Source of the DNA: a virus
Strand: one strand, 5' to 3'
DNA: 32,673 bases
Virus record (IMG/VR): IMGVR_UViG_3300011113_000277
Coordinates: 1-32,673 of that record
This document shows positions 31,019-32,673 of the stretch, one piece after another (the stretch's first letter is position 1; each line of letters opens with the position of its first letter). Both the position numbers and the translations under genes were made by a program. The notes under the pieces were generated by a model. That model searched no databases. It was not told the DNA's origin and saw nothing but the letters and a program-made list of their open reading frames with translations.

Positions 31019-31243
31019 ATGCTTCTAACTGATAAACCCATGAGTATTGCCTTAATTCAACAGCGTTATCACCCTGAAATTTCCGAGGCTATGCTGGAGA
31101 GTATGTTTGATACCCCTGTGAGCGATTTAATAGAAGAATTGTTGCACTACATGGGTCAAGAAAAAACAGACAGATGGGCAAGAGAAATTCAAAAGGATAA
31201 TGAAATAAAAGACCTTTACAAAAATAACCTAGGTTGTGTATAA
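31019..31243 (+). CDS. Hypothetical acidic small protein
   Basis: A 74-aa protein with GAAGGGA upstream of ATG 31019. Helical throughout (SIALIQQRYHPEISEAMLESMF and SDLIEELLHYMGQEKTDRW). Its last codons overlap the -10 of the next promoter. No family is recognised. Confidence 0.68.
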   Translation: MLLTDKPMSIALIQQRYHPEISEAMLESMFDTPVSDLIEELLHYMGQEKTDRWAREIQKDNEIKDLYKNNLGCV

Positions 31244-31244
31244 T
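31215..31244 (+). promoter_or_regulatory. Sigma70-like promoter of Nmad5-like unit
   Basis: TTTACA (31215-31220), 18-base spacer, TATAAT (31239-31244) in the recurring TTGTGTATAATACAA context. Predicted start near 31251, at the base of the following hairpin. Confidence 0.7.
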
Positions 31245-31249
31245 ACAAA

Positions 31250-31267
31250 CACGGGGATATTCCCGTG
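31250..31267 (+). promoter_or_regulatory. 5' leader hairpin of Nmad5-like unit
   Basis: CACGGG pairs with CCCGTG (6 bp, extendable by a G-U pair) with a small loop, followed by CTATTTTTAGGAG and the ATG at 31290. Confidence 0.55.
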
Positions 31268-31289
31268 CTATTTTTAGGAGAAATGAGAA

Positions 31290-31805
31290 ATGAGATTAAA
31301 CAATTCAATCAAACAAGCGTTTGTCAAATCAGTTTTAGATGACTCGGCATTAGTGGATTACAACACCCAAATTGCTGATAGGGTAAAGCAGTATTTTTAT
31401 CAAATTGCCCCTGATGATGTTAAAAAGGTTTATGACAATCCAAAAACCCAAAAGTATATTGGTCAAAATTCTGTTAGCTTGACTTATGGTAGTGAATACC
31501 TTGGTTGGTTTTCTTCCCCTTTAATTCCTTTAGATTGTGCTGTGACTGACATGGATTTTCTTGCTGAACTTGCTTATTTGAAAAAGCAGGAAAACGAACA
31601 GCAAAAGAAGCGTTGGGATTTGGAAACTAAGTTGCGTGGCGTGATTGACAGCTTTACGACAGTCAAAACAGCACGGGAAGCGTTGCCAGAGTTTGCAAAG
31701 TATTTGCCTGAAATTGATGGAAGCAGATGCAAAACTCTGCCAGCAGTTGCTGGATTGGTTGCAGATTTGCAAAACATTGGCTGGAAAACACCCAAAACAG
31801 CGTAA
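31290..31805 (+). CDS. Nmad5-like nucleotide-modification-associated protein (probable)
   Basis: A 171-aa protein. It opens RLNNSIKQAFVKSVLDD, has a middle beta part with SLTYGSEYLGWF, a charged helix (LKKQENEQQKKRWDLETKLRG) and a C-terminal block FTTVKTAREALPEFAKYLPE with TLPAV. This order, especially the Leu-rich helix followed by a T-x-x-x-A-x-x-x-LPE block, resembles the Nmad5 family, associated with phage DNA modification systems. The match is from memory and moderate. ATG 31290 has AGGAG nine bases upstream. It has its own promoter and is followed by a strong terminator. Confidence 0.5.
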   Translation: MRLNNSIKQAFVKSVLDDSALVDYNTQIADRVKQYFYQIAPDDVKKVYDNPKTQKYIGQNSVSLTYGSEYLGWFSSPLIPLDCAVTDMDFLAELAYLKKQENEQQKKRWDLETKLRGVIDSFTTVKTAREALPEFAKYLPEIDGSRCKTLPAVAGLVADLQNIGWKTPKTA

Positions 31806-31836
31806 ATCTTTAATAACAATAAACTATTAAAAACTT

Positions 31837-31870
31837 ATCCCTTATAGTTTTGAACTATAAGGGATTTTTA
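31837..31870 (+). terminator. Intrinsic terminator, possibly bidirectional
   Basis: A 13-bp perfect stem (ATCCCTTATAGTT with AACTATAAGGGAT) closes a 3-base loop and is followed by TTTTATTT. On the minus strand an AAGTTTTTAAT tract also follows, so it could work both ways. It ends the Nmad5-like unit 31 bases after its stop. Confidence 0.9.
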
Positions 31871-31874
31871 TTTG

Positions 31875-31892
31875 TTGCCTAATTTTTAAGCA
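31875..31892 (-). repeat. Third copy of the 27 kb repeat, inverted
   Basis: Reads TGCTTAAAAATTAGGCAA on the minus strand, 17 of 18 bases identical to the two copies near 27.1 kb. It lies directly after the terminator. Confidence 0.85.
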
Positions 31893-31947
31893 GTATATTG
31901 CATATGCACAAACTAGCCCCCTCGCCCCTGCCCCTTGAGCCTCGAAA

Positions 31948-31967
31948 CTTATGGCGTGAGCCATGAG
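31948..31967 (+). other. RNA hairpin with GUGA tetraloop
   Basis: ATGGC pairs with GCCAT around GTGA, and the stem extends to 8 bp with one U-G pair. GUGA is a GNRA-class loop, stable and often used for tertiary contacts or protein binding. Confidence 0.6.
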
Positions 31968-31972
31968 CCTTG

Positions 31973-31996
31973 AGCATAGGGGAAAATCCCTATGCT
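31973..31996. other. 9-bp stem hairpin
   Basis: AGCATAGGG pairs with CCCTATGCT around a 6-base loop. No T-run follows, so it is a poor terminator; it could be an operator or the end of a processed RNA. It lies 17 bases before the -10 of the next promoter. Confidence 0.65.
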
Positions 31997-32013
31997 AATT
32001 ATTTGTGATTGTG

Positions 32014-32019
32014 TATAAT
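32014..32019 (+). promoter_or_regulatory. Candidate promoter (-10 only)
   Basis: TATAAT in the recurring TTGTGTATAATACAA context. No good -35 box; the preceding hairpin at 31973-31996 occupies that position, which could mean activator control. Predicted start near 32026. Confidence 0.5.
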
Positions 32020-32026
32020 ACAATCA

Positions 32027-32047
32027 TGGTTCACGACCCGTGAACCA
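32027..32047 (+). promoter_or_regulatory. 5' leader hairpin
   Basis: TGGTTCACG pairs perfectly with CGTGAACCA around a 3-base loop, followed by CTAACCAAAGGAG and the ATG at 32069. Strongest leader stem of the series. Confidence 0.65.
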
Positions 32048-32068
32048 CTAACCAAAGGAGAAATGAGA

Positions 32069-32296
32069 ATGAAAGACGAACAAGCCTGTATTCAATTTAT
32101 TCGCAAATATGCCGACGACCATTACAACGAAGGTTGGGATTTGGTTGTTGAAGCCTATGCCGACGGCGATTTGCTCGAAGAGCTTTCCGAGCACAATTTT
32201 GACCTTAAAAAGACTATTCAGTCTTTGCAGGACACCATTGATTTGCGTAAGCAATTAATGGAAGAACATCAAGCAGAAGCAAGACAGAGTTATTAA
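32069..32296 (+). CDS. Hypothetical acidic helical protein
   Basis: A 75-aa acidic protein. ATG 32069 has AGGAG eight bases upstream; an ATG two codons earlier is too near the ribosome site, and the longer frame from 32009 lies within the promoter. Sequence: CIQFIRKYADDHYNEGWDLVVEAYADGD in two parts, then helices with LKKTIQSLQDTIDLRKQ. No family is recognised. Confidence 0.7.
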   Translation: MKDEQACIQFIRKYADDHYNEGWDLVVEAYADGDLLEELSEHNFDLKKTIQSLQDTIDLRKQLMEEHQAEARQSY

Positions 32297-32302
32297 CCAG
32301 AC

Positions 32303-32324
32303 TATCACGGCGAAGGCCGTGATA
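32303..32324 (+). promoter_or_regulatory. Intercistronic hairpin before last gene
   Basis: TATCACGGC pairs with GCCGTGATA (9 bp, GAAG loop), then ACCAAAAACTATTAAGGAG and ATG 32351. TATTAA seven bases before the stem could be a weak -10, giving the same arrangement as the other leaders; otherwise it is an RNA processing or stability element. Confidence 0.55.
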
Positions 32325-32350
32325 ACCAAAAACTATTAAGGAGAATTACC

Positions 32351-32673
32351 ATGGGTTTAGATATGTACTTAAATGCAGAGCGTTACATCTGGTCATCTGA
32401 GAAACCAATCTCAGATGAAGTTGCAAACCTCTTGGGTTTGCAATTAGATGGAGAAAGAATGCGTGTCAATTCTGTTGAAGCAGAAGCCATGTATTGGCGT
32501 AAAGCCAATGCAATCCACAAATGGTTTGTGGAGAACATTCAAGGGGGCGAAGATGATTGTCGCCGTTACTACGTGGAGCGTGAGCAATTAGTTGAGCTCC
32601 GTGATTTGTGTGCAAAGCTTTGCACACAAAGGGAAATGGCAGAAGAAACCTTGCCCACGGCTGACGGCTTTTT
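32351..32673 (+). CDS. Conserved phage protein of GLDMYL family (3' partial)
   Basis: The first 107 residues of a gene cut by the window edge. It opens MGLDMYLNAERYIW and contains WRKANAIHKWFVENIQGG, then DDCRRYYVEREQL and a near-terminal LPTADGFF. This set of blocks defines a widespread phage and bacterial hypothetical family, sometimes labelled phosphoglycerate-kinase-like without evidence. AGGAG lies seven bases upstream of the ATG. The remaining C-terminus normally follows soon after the LPT-GFF block. Function unknown. Confidence 0.8.
   Translation, partial: MGLDMYLNAERYIWSSEKPISDEVANLLGLQLDGERMRVNSVEAEAMYWRKANAIHKWFVENIQGGEDDCRRYYVEREQLVELRDLCAKLCTQREMAEETLPTADGF

Larger units (their letters stand above)
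31806..32068. other. Structured noncoding segment
   Basis: No gene is seen in these 263 bases. In order it holds a strong terminator (31837), an inverted copy of the 19-base repeat family (31875), a perfect TGCATATGCA palindrome (31899-31908), a hairpin with GUGA tetraloop (31948-31967), a second hairpin (31973-31996), four TGAGC-type direct repeats (31936-31975) and a promoter with leader hairpin (32014-32047). It may carry a control region, a small RNA or a second protein-binding locus. Confidence 0.6.

Overview
This window is about 32.7 kb of a tailed bacteriophage genome, probably a podovirus-like phage of an aquatic proteobacterium. The basis is a lysis cassette, a run of large Gly/Gln/Ala-rich virion proteins, a full phage replication set, a small terminase, and many short overlapping genes (ATGA, TAATG, TTGA and GTGA junctions). 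The promoters I can see are host sigma70-like. I see no integrase, repressor, tRNA, CRISPR or insertion sequence. Portal, capsid and large terminase are not here and presumably lie outside the window. Host and lifestyle are inferences.

Layout. (1) 1-1235, plus strand: lysis block with a partial membrane protein, a GTA-type 3TM holin and a GH108 endolysin. (2) 1222-13631, plus strand: six structural genes, comprising two tail/adsorption-type proteins and four long virion or ejection-type proteins. (3) 13695-15835, minus strand: a two-gene island with a RecB-like nuclease and an SNF2-type helicase, closed by its own intrinsic terminator at 13631-13666. (4) 15914-23151, plus strand: replication operon with two accessory proteins, a possible ssDNA-binding protein, an archaeo-eukaryotic primase with a PriL-like cysteine region, a UvrD-type helicase, a 48-aa linker gene, a family A DNA polymerase carrying Leu at the E. 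coli 762 position, and a GNAT acetyltransferase. (5) 23199-27054, plus strand: seventeen tightly packed small genes, mostly unknown, including a ribbon-helix-helix protein and several tiny membrane proteins. (6) 27055-27365: a repeat-rich, AT-rich noncoding segment, a candidate origin, packaging or control region, followed by the small terminase and an overlapping VRR-NUC-type nuclease. (7) 28381-32673, plus strand: accessory (probably early) genes in several transcription units. Each unit has a sigma70-like promoter, then a hairpin at the predicted transcript 5' end, then an AGGAG-type ribosome site. This block holds a short two-domain bacterial-type sliding clamp, a 20-aa membrane microprotein and a probable Nmad5 nucleotide-modification-associated protein.

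Most interesting points: a beta-clamp homologue reduced to domains II and III with the partner-binding pocket kept, which could form a trimeric ring or act on the host clamp; a replisome pairing an AEP primase with a Leu762 PolA and two non-DnaB helicases; a 19-base repeat that occurs twice in the 27 kb noncoding region and once inverted at 31.9 kb; and the repeated promoter-hairpin-RBS design in the last 4.3 kb.
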